Of a stretch of 64,000 bases of DNA, positions 23,052-34,480 are shown piece after piece. A program made the position numbers and the translations under genes. Source of the stretch: Ramazzottius varieornatus. Taxonomy: Eukaryota > Tardigrada > Eutardigrada > Parachela > Ramazzottiidae. The DNA is taken from positions 961,481 to 1,025,480 of the forward strand of contig BDGG01000002.1 in NCBI GenBank assembly GCA_001949185.1, written 5' to 3'. The stretch's first letter is position 1. Every line of letters starts with the position of its first letter. The notes below the pieces were generated by a model. That model saw only the letters and a list, made by a program, of their open reading frames with translations. It was not told the origin of the DNA and did no database searches.

Positions 23052-23504
23052 CTATGGAAGGCACTCGGAACGGTCACCGGTGTATTGCATACCCATCATG
23101 ACCTCGCAGTTGATGCAGTCAGGTGCACAGCCGTGGACGCCATCACAGACATCATCGATGCAAGAATGCGATGTAGTGGTTTCGGGCGACGGCACCAGCT
23201 GCTGCGTGGTGGCACGCGTTACAATGACAACCTTGAGGGTCGTGGGAACCGTTCTAGCGGTGGTAGTGGTTCGAGTAGGCAGAGCGACACGGCCGAGCCC
23301 TTGCTTCTTCGGCGCGGCATTAGAGCGGGAAGCCTTCCGAGGCGCCGAAGGACCAATATGCTTAAAGGTCTCCTTTCTACCTGTCTTTCCGACCACAGCT
23401 TTATGGGCGTGAGCGGCGGAATGCTTCTTATCCGTGGCGCCCGCGATGTCCAGATGGACGGCCATGATAACCAATCCGAGACAGACGATGCTGATCCACG
23501 ACAT
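23052..23504 (-). CDS. secreted Thr-rich six-cysteine protein, paralogue 2
   Basis: Single-exon frame of 150 aa. Start set at the MSWISIV methionine because paralogue 1 aligns from there; an in-frame ATG 17 codons upstream would put residues ahead of the signal peptide and is less likely. Signal peptide MSWISIVCLGLVIMAVHLD, then a Lys/His/Arg-rich region, the Thr-rich linker RTTTTARTVPTT, and a cysteine tail C-x4-C-x5-C-x3-C-x2-C-x14-C-L-P ending at TAG. Compared with paralogue 1, signal peptide, linker and last three cysteine spacings are kept while the middle has diverged in length and sequence. Same strand, about 4.4 kb from paralogue 1; a tandem duplicate. Function unknown. Confidence 0.72.
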   Translation of the reverse strand: MSWISIVCLGLVIMAVHLDIAGATDKKHSAAHAHKAVVGKTGRKETFKHIGPSAPRKASRSNAAPKKQGLGRVALPTRTTTTARTVPTTLKVVIVTRATTQQLVPSPETTTSHSCIDDVCDGVHGCAPDCINCEVMMGMQYTGDRSECLP

Positions 23505-24340
23505 ATTTTGTTCCCTGAGCTTGATTACCTGGAAAATAACGAGCATCAGTAACAATTCTCGTACAAAACAACAGCGTCGACCAGAGCCTACATACCGGTT
23601 AGCGGAGACTGTTTCAGGTTAGGGCTGGACAGAAATATTGTGCAGCTCCGGATATACCTCTCTCTCTGGAAACCTTTCAGTTCATACAGAAAAACCTTGG
23701 CGACTCATTGGCGCATGGTGGTGCTGGAAGGTCTACGTCGCTTAAACTCAAAGGTTTTCATTTCATTGTTGTTTTCCAGGAGATGTTTGAGCGGTGATTC
23801 TCGATTTTTGAGGGCCGTGTAGAAGTATTATGTTTTAGAGCGACTAATGTACTCAAGGATCACCTTGAAAAAATCCTCAGACCGTGAAATTATAAGGTTT
23901 CTGGGCACCGGCCTAACTAGGTGCAGTCCGAAAGGGTATCAGCTTTCATACCTGGAACTTGGCGAAACCTGTTGCCATTGTTTCGTCCTGGAAGAGGCCC
24001 AAAAATTTTGTAACTTGAGCAGATTGAGAGTCTTCCAGCTGCCTAAGTGTCCTTTCAGACTGTAGTCTCATTATCATTTTGGCGCTTCATTCACAGTCTG
24101 ATGGATCAAGAACCGTCAGACCGCGTGAGTGCAGGGTTCCCGTCTGTCGTTTGATTGCTGTCACGCGACCAACTTGACAACGCTTGTCGAGCTCCGCTGC
24201 TCTTTCGAATTATTCATTTCCGCTTTCTGATGGTTTCAACGACTATGAAGTCTTTCACCCAAGAGACGCGCTGTGGCATCCAATGTTATTGCTGTCTGCT
24301 GTTCTCACGGGCATCAAAATACATATTTTGTATGTATGAT

Positions 24341-24482
24341 ACCGCATTCCCTCGAAAGTTCTGCGCAGTCACATGACAGGCCTACAAAATAATCGCTGGG
24401 ACGTGCAAACTGAGCCACGATCACCGAGGGCCTATTTATGGGCCCGTCATGTGACTGCGCAGAAACTTTCGAGGGAATACAG
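24341..24482. repeat. short fold-back element
   Basis: CATTCCCTCGAAAGTTCTGC...CATGACAGGCC at 24344-24385 recurs inverted at 24441-24480 (GGCCCGTCATG...CTTTCGAGGGAAT). About 140 bp in all. Confidence 0.65.
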
Positions 24483-24541
24483 TACAAGGAGCGAGGCCCT
24501 ACTTTGTCCGTTTACCGGACAGGCGACTACTTATTACACTG

Positions 24542-24838
24542 TATAGAAGGCTCAGCGAAGCTCAAATAAGCCGTTCTTAGCCGTGGCTAAAAATATTTTA
24601 GCCGCGGCTAAAGCAGCTAAAATACTTTTAGCCACGGCTATAACGTATTGTGCGTTCGAGTGATTTATTGATGGTGAGTCGGCTAAGATAGTTTTAGCAT
24701 AAATAAATCATTCGAACGCACAATACATTCTAGTCGTGGCTAAAAGTATTCCAGCTGCTTTAGCCACGGCTAAAATATTTTTAGCCACTGCTAAGAACGG
24801 CTAAAACGGCTTATTTTAGCTTCGCCGAGCCATCTATA
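24542..24838. repeat. MITE with TATAGAAGGCTC ends, copy 1
   Basis: Almost fully palindromic 297-bp element. Termini TATAGAAGGCTC and GAGCCATCTATA, with many internal TTAGCCACGGCTAA units. A near-identical 276-bp copy lies at 62154-62429. It would form a long hairpin; TA ends suggest a TA-targeting (Tc1/mariner-type) parent, which is inference. Confidence 0.85.
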
Positions 24839-25346
24839 TTCCACTTACGATTTTTTCACTAACCTTTAGCTATCAAAATCACAAACTAATTCAAAAGTGC
24901 CCTCTGACACTTGGCTTCATTCCTATCCAGCGAAAAGTGGGATCCGATAAGTGATCATGACGGGAGAAATTCCAGAGCGGTAGTCGTTCGATATTTCATT
25001 CGATATTAGAGAACACGCTTTCTGCAGAGGGCACAACAGGCCGGGACAAGCAAACCACATATGTGCCCGACCAAGCAGAATCACACATTTCTGAATGTGT
25101 GCCCAAGGTTAATCATGGCGTCGCACGACCGTTTTTCACCAAAACTGGAACGGTTAAAACTTTTTACACTTCCGAGCGAAAACGTATTGTTGACAAAATC
25201 CACAGTTGGATTTTTCGTGCTGGAAGGTTATCGTTCTTCTTCTGTCACGTCCAACGTTTACCTGGTCTTCATGATGGCTGCAAACTGTTCTCCAGTGACT
25301 TCAGCGACTTCTGAAGGCTTCCCTTTCGATCTTGCTCCCCTGCGAT

Positions 25347-25830
25347 CCATGGACAAACCTCGGAAAAGACGATATGTTCAGACAAGTCCTGGCATGGAAG
25401 CAGCTCTAACTTTGTTAACGATGGGATGTCCGTACGGATGGCCGCCGAGAGATTCAGATACCTCACACAACTCTCGCCAATAAAGTCAAAGGGAAACACG
25501 GAAAGAAGGCTGGACGTCTCAGCACCTTCACGATGGAAGAAGAGGCAGAAACAAGTGAAATCCTTGTCCGCTGCTCCAAGATGGGTGTTCCTCTCGGTAA
25601 ACATACCTTGATCAAGATCGTTAAAGGCATGGCCATTGCACAAGGTAAGCGTGATGTTGCTCAAATCTTGCTCGTACGAAGAATAACCTTCGGACAACAT
25701 CAGCCACATGTTGAACATAAAGTGCCTGAACAGCTGACTTCCGGTCGAGCGTGCACCAAGGAAAACCTTATCAGCGCTCTTGCTTTTTTTCTAGGCATGG
25801 ACTTTCTGGGTATTTTCCAGTGAAAATTCC
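25347..25830 (+). pseudogene. decayed pogo/Tigger-type transposase N-terminal region
   Basis: Read across three frames, the sequence gives MDKPRKRRYVQTSPGMEAAL, then NDGMSVRMAAERFR, then PHTTLANKVKGKHGKKAGR and EILVRCSKMGVPLGKHTLIK. This is the helix-turn-helix (Psq) plus CENP-B-like DNA-binding arrangement of pogo-family transposases. Two frame changes lie near 25412 and 25455. A GTAAGC donor follows GMAIAQG at about 25645, and GMDFLGIFQ after an AG at about 25795 resembles the next conserved block before a stop. A DDE catalytic domain was not found, so this is a relic. Confidence 0.6.
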
Positions 25831-26090
25831 AGAAGGGTATCGTTCGAACACAAGACCGAAACGAGGCACGGCACGGGCGAAGGCCGCACTAGCTCCCAGA
25901 AAGAAACCTTCAGTGCCAGCTTCGAAAACAAAAGCCAAGATGCTTCCTTTGCCGAAAACCAAACCTAGAGTTTCTGCGGTACAATCGTAGGCTAAGAAGA
26001 CCTAGATGCTGTTTGAACATTCTTCGTTGTCCTAACTCAATTGTTTAGCTGCTATAGCGTTCTGCATCTCCGCGAAAGAAGAATGTAAGA
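25831..26090. other. spacer with basic open-frame tail
   Basis: The plus frame to 25990 is Lys/Arg/Pro/Ala-rich (RAKAALAPRKKPS) and looks like the end of a basic protein. It is not joined convincingly to anything. Confidence 0.25.
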
Positions 26091-26240
26091 ACTCGGCAAA
26101 CAAACTCGCCAAGATCGTTGCCCCAAGTGGCGTACGCTACCAGTTAATATGACTAGATAGTGCGTCATCTGAAAATACAACATCATTTTCCCAAGTGGCG
26201 CACGCTTCTGGTCCATAGCACTGAAATGTGCACCACTTAA
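26091..26240. repeat. AAGTGGCGCAC double-hairpin repeat
   Basis: Outer sequence AACTCGGCAAACAAACTCG followed by two palindromes (26123-26170, 26189-26240). This is one of the best-preserved copies of the left half of the element. Confidence 0.7.
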
Positions 26241-26834
26241 AAAATATTATTCGCAGAATTGCAAAGTGCTAAGGGTGTCATATGTGACAGCGATAGTAGA
26301 AATATAGTCCTTAGGCAGTGTGTGCATATTGTCTTCTGCCTTGATTACTAGGAAAAATCAGAACGGCTAAAACTTTGTATACTCTTCTGTGGGTGCCGTA
26401 TGGCGGTAAATGTGGTCAGCTGATTTTAACCAAGCTAGGCAGCTAACATCGCCGCCTCCAGAACTTGACTGTACAAAGTATGCTCGTGGACGAAGTAGGG
26501 CCTCGCTTCTCGTACTTTGCAGAGGAGCTCATAGAGGCTGTGGAAGGCAGCAGCTCCCGCTGGCTGAGGTGATCGAATAACATTTCCTGTCTGAAACGGC
26601 CCGTTTTTGCTCCTCTTCATTAACAGTATTGGTTACATTTTGTTCATCGTCGCTTGTAATCGAGTGCGACACGCCAAAACCTGGAATATTCAAGCCGGAA
26701 TCAATCGGAAGGCACTTGAATTTCCACTTAGTATGACCATTGTTTGCAGTGCTGGTTTCTTTGGAAATCTGAATGTATTGTGGAACCTGATGCTTTGCGC
26801 TCCTAGACTTAGCACGACTTGTTAGCGTGACCAA

Positions 26835-27204
26835 CGGTGAGTACGTCTACATAACCATACAAGCCCTGCCAAATTTTCCACCCTCTGGAAAGCTCAGCCG
26901 GGCTTTTGAAATTAGCGATGAAGATGTAAGCACCGATCTCCCTAAATGTACTAAGCCGTGGATGTCTTCAATCAAACGCTGGCAACAGTAAATCACGTAC
27001 CGTAATTTCCAGATAACGTTAGACCCCTACCAGTCAGTACTTGTGATCGAACCTCTCGACGTCGACATCTTGATGCCGCCAAGCATTTTCGAAAGGTTTC
27101 CAGAAGTTGAGGCACGGTCCGTGCGCGACTATAACGCGACATACAAACTCCCGCCAAAAGTTGGTCCCGTGTCTACCCTTCAGTGCTTCAGGTCTGAATT
27201 ATGA
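26835..27204 (+). CDS. last exons of an unidentified protein
   Basis: An open frame (NGEYVYITIQALPNFPPSGK) ends in ...EISDED at 26925 before a GTAAGC donor. The AG acceptor at 27011-27012 rejoins phase 0 to ITLDPYQSVLVIEPLDV..., running to TGA 27202-27204. Codon content is protein-like throughout, with an extracellular-looking beta pattern. Start and upstream exons were not found; no family recognised. It may be an old gene fragment. Confidence 0.35.
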
Positions 27205-27220
27205 TTAGGGATCGAAATAT

Positions 27221-27880
27221 TGATGTTCTAATATGGGTTCATGAGATCTGATATAATAAAATTAAATATCCGCCGTCCATCAAAGTTCTAATAAGTGACC
27301 ACTACTATGGTAAAACGTCTACCTGATTTAATAAAATATTACTATAGTAGAACTTTCGGGGGTTTGTTATTAAAATATATTTTGATATCGGAGAGCTCGA
27401 CGGAAGATCTGAAGATTCAGAATCACAACCATCAGATTAGCAAAAAGACTGTAATACAGCATGCACCCTGCAAACTGTAACATGGCCGGTTGAAGTGTCA
27501 GACTGTATGCACGTGCACGATGTCTAAGGGTATTTATTTTGCAGTAGCCCTACTATGCTGATGTAGAGGCATCGTTATGGTGTGGCGCATTTTATAAGGC
27601 GTGGTCGCACATCGAGAAACCAACGCATACGCATCGGAACTCAGCAAATCAACCACTTTTTCGAATCAGCGGTAGCGTTACCCGTATTAAAATGTATTTT
27701 ACTATAGATGATGGACAACTTAATAATAATAAAATATCGCACTTCCGGTTTCAAGTTACTAAAATATAAATATTGGAATGCGATGCCCAATCATGTTTAC
27801 TAAATATTACTAAATATAGTAGATGCTCAAACCATCTACTATCATCTACTTTGATATAATATAACTATATTAGAACATCA
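27221..27880. repeat. AT-rich TIR element
   Basis: 14-bp perfect terminal inverted repeats TGATGTTCTAATAT and ATATTAGAACATCA. The interior is AT-rich with repeated TAATAAAATAT and ATAGTAGA motifs and has no coding capacity. Confidence 0.6.
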
Positions 27881-28097
27881 CTAGATCGAAACAGGGATGG
27901 GTGGCCATCACCTAACCAGCGGATAACGAGACAGCTCTCGATCCTGTTCATGTCCCGAACGGCCAGCCACCAGAGTCAGAACGAAGACGAACAGGACTAG
28001 CTAGTGCGCACCCGCGCAGTCTATACGCGCTGGTGATTTTGCGCATTTTTTGGTCGGGCGGGGTATAATTGTGACGTAGAATGGCAGAGACAGCACA

Positions 28098-28172
28098 ATG
28101 GAAGCAAGTGGTCGAAGAGATGAAACCGAGGCTCCTCCAGGAAACTTTAGCTTTGTCTATTCGACAAAATCC
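28098..28172 (+). CDS. possible first coding exon, unidentified
   Basis: ATG in context ACAATGG opens 25 codons (MEASGRRDETEAPPGNFS...) and stops at a consensus donor TCC|GTAAGT. No matching downstream exon could be chosen with confidence. Confidence 0.25.
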
Positions 28173-28776
28173 GTAAGTGAAGAACTTCCGTTCGTTTGGT
28201 TTGAACGTTATATTCAGCAAAAAGAATGGTTCATTCTCACCATAATGACTGCTAAGGTTGTAGTTGGGCGCTACAGTTTTACATTCGCCGGATGTTATGT
28301 CTTTTCAGCAACTTCTGACATGACATGATAGCCTACCGTCAGGCTGTCCGTCTGCCCGACTTTGTTCGGACAATGTCAGAACACGTTCTGACGAAAATAA
28401 ACTCACCCAAACTAAGAAAAAGAAACGGATTAAGAACGAACAGGATCGCATCGCGATCGAAAACGGACCGGACTGAGAACGACCATGGAGTAGACCAGAC
28501 TGCCAACGGCTGCGCACCCGGACCTGAGAACGGTCTCGAGAAATACAGCTGTCGGATGCCTTCCGAGTCTGTTCCATTGTCGTTCTGAAACTCTTCACGG
28601 TCCGGTCTTTCATCGATGGGTACAACTATTTGGGACCATTGCTTTTGGGAAGGTCCTTGAAGAAGCCTTGCTACAGCAAGCCGATTTGGCTGATGCCGCA
28701 GCCTTTGCTCAACGGTTCCGTCGAACATGGCTCAGACGGATTGGCTCGTTCTACGTTAATGCTATCGGCGAAACTC
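28173..28776. other. exon-like stretch truncated by a fold-back element
   Basis: A plus-strand frame around 28605-28776 reads FHRWVQLFGTIAFGKVLEEA then RRTWLRRIGSFYVNAIGETH. It looks like helical protein and runs straight into the element that begins at 28777, where it ends in a stop. A gene interrupted by the insertion is possible; identity unknown. Confidence 0.25.
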
Positions 28777-29564
28777 ACAAGGGATTCACGCTAGTCTGCT
28801 CACTCTGATCTTCGAACAAATACGACAGAAAGATAGAGGAGAGCTTGCTCCACACACTGAGATAGACAGAATCGGCGGAATAAGATCCTGGAAGACACCG
28901 CTGGAAGCGGGAGTGACGTCAAAATTCAGGGCGGATCATCAGTGTGATAGTAAATCAACCGAATGATTGCCTACTGGTTGTTTTAAAATATTGATTGATC
29001 GCGCTGCACTCCAGCTCGGTCGATTTTGATATCCATCAACTCTGGAGTAAGAACAGAAGCTGGTGGAGTATCTCACTGCAATATTTTGTATTGTTAACGG
29101 CAATGATACCTTTGACCAGTGTCTTCAGCTGCTTGTCAGCCTCGCTCGGTTGATCATCCAGTTGGAAGAACTGCTTGTGGTCGTCCTCCAAAAGCTTCAG
29201 AACATTCAACGGATTGACGGAATCCACAGCGGCCACGTGTAGAGATTACTCAATGACGCAACGAAGAAGGTAAGAGCAAAAAAGGAACAGGTACAACAAA
29301 ACGGGTTGCGCTCAGCTGAGCGGAGAGTGCAGGTGCAACGGGATCAATCAATATGAAATCAACCAGCTGGCAATCAAATCGGTTGATTTACTATCACACT
29401 GATGATCTGCCCTGACTTTTGACGTCACTCCCGCTTCCAGCGGTGTCTTCCAGGATCTTATTCCGCCGATTCTGTCTATCTCAGTGTGTGGAGCAAGCTC
29501 TCCTCTATCTTTCTGTTGTATTTGTTCGAAGATCAGAGTGGACAGACTGGCGTGAACCCCTTGT
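28777..29564. repeat. fold-back MITE with a captured coding fragment in its loop
   Basis: Termini ACAAGGGATTCACGC and GCGTGAACCCCTTGT are inverted. Arms of about 180 bp match (ACAGAAAGATAGAGGAGAGC and complement; ACACCGCTGGAAGCGGGAGT and complement). The loop (about 28970-29370) holds the hemerythrin-like fragment listed next. Confidence 0.75.
29036..29236 (-). pseudogene. hemerythrin-like (HHE) domain fragment inside a MITE
   Basis: The frame has VLKLLEDDHKQF followed by SEADKQLKTLVKGII. This resembles the first helix of HHE/hemerythrin domains, which carries the DH metal-ligand histidine, and the start of the second helix. The matching later helices and their E/H ligands are missing. Its place in the loop between inverted arms suggests transduplication of host sequence. 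Family assignment rests on one helix-length match and is tentative. Confidence 0.35.
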
Positions 29565-31798
29565 CAGATCCCTTTAGCAGCCTCCTACTTTAACCATACC
29601 ACGTCGGTCAGGGAGGTGAGTAAACGCTCCATGTCAACTACGGAGAGTGTACCAAAATACACGCTTTCTGAAGTTCCTCGGCCTGAAAGGTGGGGCTTCC
29701 CGATTGGCCGAAATTGCCGAAAAGACTTGGAGTGGCGCATTCGGCAAAGGTCTCCCCTTGAACGAACCTTTCTGTGGAGACGCCGGCAGTAAACCTCAGT
29801 GCCACATTGAAGGTAAACACCGTCTCAATTACCAACAATTCACTGGTCTCATAAGGTCGAATCAGTTGATTTGGCAGGGAGTAACAATCACCTTGTGATG
29901 TGGTTAATACTGCTTGTTGTTTTAACTGTCGCTGTCTTTAGGTAAGAAACACCTATAACTTGGGTTGAAGTACACTCATATCATAGGAGTCATATCGTCC
30001 TCGGGTTGGCAAATTTTAGTCGGCTATTTTGCAGTATGATGCTGCGCCAATGTCGACGCATTCATGACTCCTGGTGGTTATTGTCTCCAGAGTATATTCT
30101 TGCTCGCCCACCATCTATCGTTGTCACCCACTGTACGTAGGAATAAGTTGTCGATACATACATATGTATCGAAATCTAATTGCCGCCGTTCTCCAAATTC
30201 TGAATTACGCCGCTTACAGTTCATTTGTGCTGCAGAACACTCAGATCTGAACGGGAACTAACTTAGTACTGGAGCTTCTTCATGAAAAACGTTGGGTGAG
30301 CTCAATCTATTATGAAACGGATAGAGCGGGATCATCACTGAAAGAGTAGGAAAGTCTGTTCGTCAATCGTGGTCGCAAAAAGATTTGGAAGCTTTCGGGT
30401 GGTCAATGCTTACAGCCTGTCTTCAGTCGGCAGTTTGAATACTTGTGTTCGGTCGCTTTTTGTCATCAGCATTTGAACATTTGCCATCCATTTTTGCCAT
30501 CAGTTTGCGACATTTGCCACCAGTTTTTGCCACAATATATGGACGTCGGCATGGCCTCGCTTACTTCAGACTCTGACACAGAGCCTGTAGCTCGCCGAAC
30601 CAGGATTCACCGACCTACGGCTGATGACCAACCTGGTACTCTAGTCCCTACGGTTCCTTCACGTCGCAAACGCAAGACATCAACGATAAAACCACGTACA
30701 AATGTGGGCGCGGCACGGAAGCATGTATAAACTCGACCAATCCGCTGTAAAGCACTTTCTGACAATTTTCTACGGTTGAATCTTCGTTTAGCTGTCTTTT
30801 CCATCTTCGCCGTCTGGCACATGCTTCTTACTGGCCCAAACTTCCTCGGCGTGCGTGTACTGTTCAAATGCCAACACGAGATCAACCAATGTGAGCAACC
30901 AACCATTTGCTCTCGTTTCGATCGCATCGTCGCAGGACTACTGACCCAAACCGCACAAAAAGTATGCGGAAAAAAGGCGGACAATCATTTGCGCACTGTC
31001 AAGCTCACTGTATCCAACACTTAAGTCACAGTGTACGTAAATCATCCCCTAGGCGGTGAGAGCCTCGATCGGCAAATGGGGCAGGACGAACGTTCGGTGG
31101 ATATGCAGCCAGAATGGACATGAGAAAATGGTAGCCGGCCTTTCGCGGAAAAGGAAGCACAGACCTCCTTTGACGTTAACGGCACTTATGTTGGCTTCAT
31201 TGGCTTGTGCACTCGCTTGGGTCTTTGACTGCCAAGTGTTGCAGTCGGTTTACGATTGACCGTGCCGGCAGAGATATCGAAAAAGCCGTGAAAAATTACC
31301 GAAGAGAGAACTGGTTATTTTTTGGTGTACCGGCATGAAGGCTTATCTTGATCATGACCGTGCACGCCCATGCATCATCTCTTTGTGGACACACCCTTTC
31401 CCGAAGGCTCACCATGTCAGACTCGTTTTTGTTTGTCGTGATGCTATCTCTTGCTCGAAGCTAATCTCATCGCCCAGAGTCCACCGAGTAGATGGTCGCC
31501 TACTGGAGAAGCACAACAACACCGCCTGAACGTTCGAACTTCATTCGAAAAGCTTTACGCATTTTGTGTTTTCCAGACAATCCCACTTCGCTTAGGTACT
31601 GACAACGCTTCATCGTGAAGATACGTTCACCTCTCTGTTGTTATAGGCTTAAGGGATCAATCACGTCAGTATTGGACTGTCAGAATTTGTGTAAATTTTC
31701 GTCAGCAGAACTTATTCGGCGTTGAGCGTTCTTGAAGGACACACCTAGACCAAATTAATTACAAGCTTGCGGCTGACTGTTGCGGCTTTTTGCTCAAG
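29565..31798. other. intergenic, no confident gene
   Basis: Contains a short tandem-like run of TTTGCCA(T/C)CAGTTTTTGCCA variants at about 30475-30535, the small basic frame at 30539-30730, and overlapping frames at 30607-31024 on both strands that I could not resolve. Confidence 0.35.
30539..30730 (+). CDS. small basic open reading frame, unidentified
   Basis: 63 codons from ATG 30539 (MDVGMASLTSDSDTEPVARR) with a basic cluster (SRRKRKTSTIKPR) that could be a nuclear localisation signal. No family recognised; could be an exon or chance. Confidence 0.2.
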   Translation: MDVGMASLTSDSDTEPVARRTRIHRPTADDQPGTLVPTVPSRRKRKTSTIKPRTNVGAARKHV

Positions 31799-34480
31799 AT
31801 GACGGGACATTCGTGGGCATTCTTCCGTCTTCTGCAGCCAGTTTGGATACGTTTCCTACCGATTGTTTTTTGCATGGCTTCTTGGTCGTTAGCCGATTCC
31901 ACCGGTACGTAGCTCGACATCGTAATTGATCCACTAATTTTTTCTTAAACGTACGAGGAAAGGTTGTAAAGTTAGTCGCCCCATAGCGGGTTTGCAAAGT
32001 TCGCCGTTCAAGTTCGCCTGTTCTCTCCTACTAACTCCCAAACGTTTATGGATAGATTGATAGACAAAATAAGGGACTATCGAGTGATTTTAGGCACAGT
32101 CAACGGGAGGATTTAGAGAATCCAAGAGATCCGCAATAAGAAAAACGTTGAAACCCCATGTTAAAAAGCCTAGACTGACAATCAAATATTCAGTCAAGTG
32201 GTAGACGCTACAGCCATGGCTAACTTTACATGTTATGGAGCGGCTAAGTTTACAATCTTTCCCTCGTAGACAGAGTCGCGACAGAAGAATTATCTGTGTT
32301 TCATTTGAAGCGATAATATACAACACGGCATGCTCCTAGATGAAAACTGCGGGCAGAGCTTCAACGTCACTCCAACTAATCCAGTGATATTGAAGTCTCC
32401 AAACCATCCCAGCCAGTACAACAACCATGCCCACTGTGAATACGATTTCAACGGACCAGACGGAACCAGACTGAAGTTCTCCTACCTAACCTTCGAAGTG
32501 GAAGACCGTAGCACGTTTTACGGACATTGTCACGACCAACTGATCCTCAAGGAAACTGTCAATGGCACGGAATACGAGACGCGGCGCACTGTCAACTGCG
32601 GTATCCTACGGGGGAAGGTTATATTTTCCAAAACGAACTATGTGGTAAGTGGCGACTCATTACTTACAAACCGCTTGCTTGAGCACCTTCGTGTGATTTC
32701 TCTAGAGAGGGGTGTTTACTTCCGATGCTACAAGAACATTCCGCGGCTTCCGTATCCAAATAGAAGCCATTGGAGGACCAACAAATCTCCCCGACTTATC
32801 TCACTCGAATGATTGGACTACTCAGCGTGAGACTAACTTTTGGGATGACGATTATTCCACAGCCACTCCGCCAACCACCATCTCGGCCCTAAAGCGAATT
32901 CAAATGATGAACCAGAGTTTCTTCCGTTGCTCAACAGCTATGCGGATCGACTTCAACGAAACAAAATACATTGCTTCGCCAAACTATCCAGAAAAGTATG
33001 CGAATTCTTTGTACTGCGCCTTTCCCATTCAAGGACCGGAAGGATCTGTTCTGCAGTTTGACACCGAAGATTTCTCACTGGAAGGGCAAACGCCACCTGT
33101 ATGTCGCGACACCTTTTCCATCACCGATTATCCTAGCTTATATCAAGGAAGGTCCGTGATGTACTGCGGATCCAAAGGCCCCGATCAATATCGTTCGGCC
33201 ACCAATAACGTTGTAAGCTTCTTTACAAACAGAGGATTCGAGGTCCGATTTTCACGCAGGGCTCTTTTGGTTTTAGAGAGTTCGCTTTATAACTGATGTG
33301 TCGGTAACGGATCGCGGTTACAACATTTCGGTTAGTGCCATACCCGTCCAGCCGGAGATAACCAACGTTCCGCCTGGCTCCACAGGGACATTTACTTCGC
33401 CAAATTACCCTCAGCCATACCCTTTACTGTCGAACCGAACGTATCACTTCATTACTGCACCGGACTACCGGCTACTCTTCCAGTCGGACAAACTTCACAT
33501 CGAGTACGATGCATCCTGCATGTACGACTACCTGGAATTCATGGAGTTCGACAACTACACGTCGAAATTCACCCGACCTCTCGGAAGGAGATTCTGTGGA
33601 GCGATTCCTAATTTCAACTTACAGTCAGACACCAATCAAGTGGTATGTTATATTTGGCGCGATTTCAGTGATTAAAAGCTGAACAATCAAAGTCAGGCAG
33701 ATCGGTTTTTCCCAAGTGGCGCACGATTCCAGTTGTATTGACTGCAAACGTGCGCCGCTTGGGAAAACGATTCGTTCGAGTTTTTTTGCTGGGCTCTCAC
33801 TCTTGTGTAGGACGTCTCGAAAGCATCCCTCTCTCAGGTCGTCAATTTCGTGACTGATTCTACGTCTCACTGGACTGGATTTAACATCTCGGTTCAAGCC
33901 ATCTCGAAAACACCGCCTCTCTATAATGTATCGGCCAACGGAACTATCTATCTGACCTCCCTCAATTATCCGAGAGCTTACGCGCCATCCACCAAGACCA
34001 CGTACAATATCCTCGCGCCATCTGGATACGTTCTGCAATTTTCCAGCGTATCCTTCGATGTGGAAGGACCTCTATCAGAGAAGTGTCCACACGACTATCT
34101 TCAGTTCTTCGAGCGGCGTGCGAAGAAGGTAATCCGGCTGGACGGGCCAGAAAGATTCTGTGGACGTATCGGCCCGGAGGAACTCAGGTCCACCACGCGC
34201 TATGTGGTACGTAATATAATATCAGTTCCATCTGGCCACTGGGAACTCATGAGTATCTTATTGTTTGAACTTACGTGCTTTAAGTCTAATTTTGCAGAAA
34301 GCCATATTCTTCACCGATGACTCACTATCGCTCACGGGATTCAACATTTCAATTAAAGCTGTTCCTTTGACTTCTCAGCAGCCGTCCCTTGCATCTAAGG
34401 CAGCTCGTCGTAGAACCGCGTTCCTGTTTATTGTACTTGGGTCATCTTTACATCTGGTCGTACAAAACTTGTCACTATGA
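31799..34480 (+). CDS. secreted protein with four CUB domains
   Basis: Exons 31799-31904, 32340-32644, 32706-33212, 33277-33642, 33838-34206 and 34298-34480; joins are phase 1 after exon 1 and phase 0 afterwards, giving 611 aa. Exon 1 is a signal peptide (MTGHSWAFFRLLQPVWIRFL...). Four CUB domains follow, each with the S(P/L)NYPxxY signature: SPNHPSQY, SPNYPEKY, SPNYPQPY and SLNYPRAY. Each domain begins in one exon and ends in the next with a GF/GYxISxxA strand, so introns fall at the same place in every repeat just after an N(x)V motif. After the last CUB an RRR triplet precedes a hydrophobic C-terminus (TAFLFIVLGSSLHLVV), which may be a GPI signal or membrane anchor. No protease, EGF or LDL-A module was seen. 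Likely an extracellular or cell-surface binding protein; ligand unknown. Confidence 0.88.
33701..33790. repeat. AAGTGGCGCAC hairpin repeat, single unit (intron)
   Basis: TTTTTCCCAAGTGGCGCAC and GTGCGCCGCTTGGGAAAA form a near-perfect hairpin in the fourth CUB-gene intron, followed by CGATTCGTTCGAG. Confidence 0.75.

Larger units (their letters stand above)
23505..25346. other. intergenic with two fold-back elements
   Basis: 5' flank of paralogue 2 (see similarity noted near 24100-24150) and then the two inverted-repeat elements listed separately. The plus-strand frame at 25061-25330 leads into the transposase relic and may be its upstream part. Confidence 0.35.
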
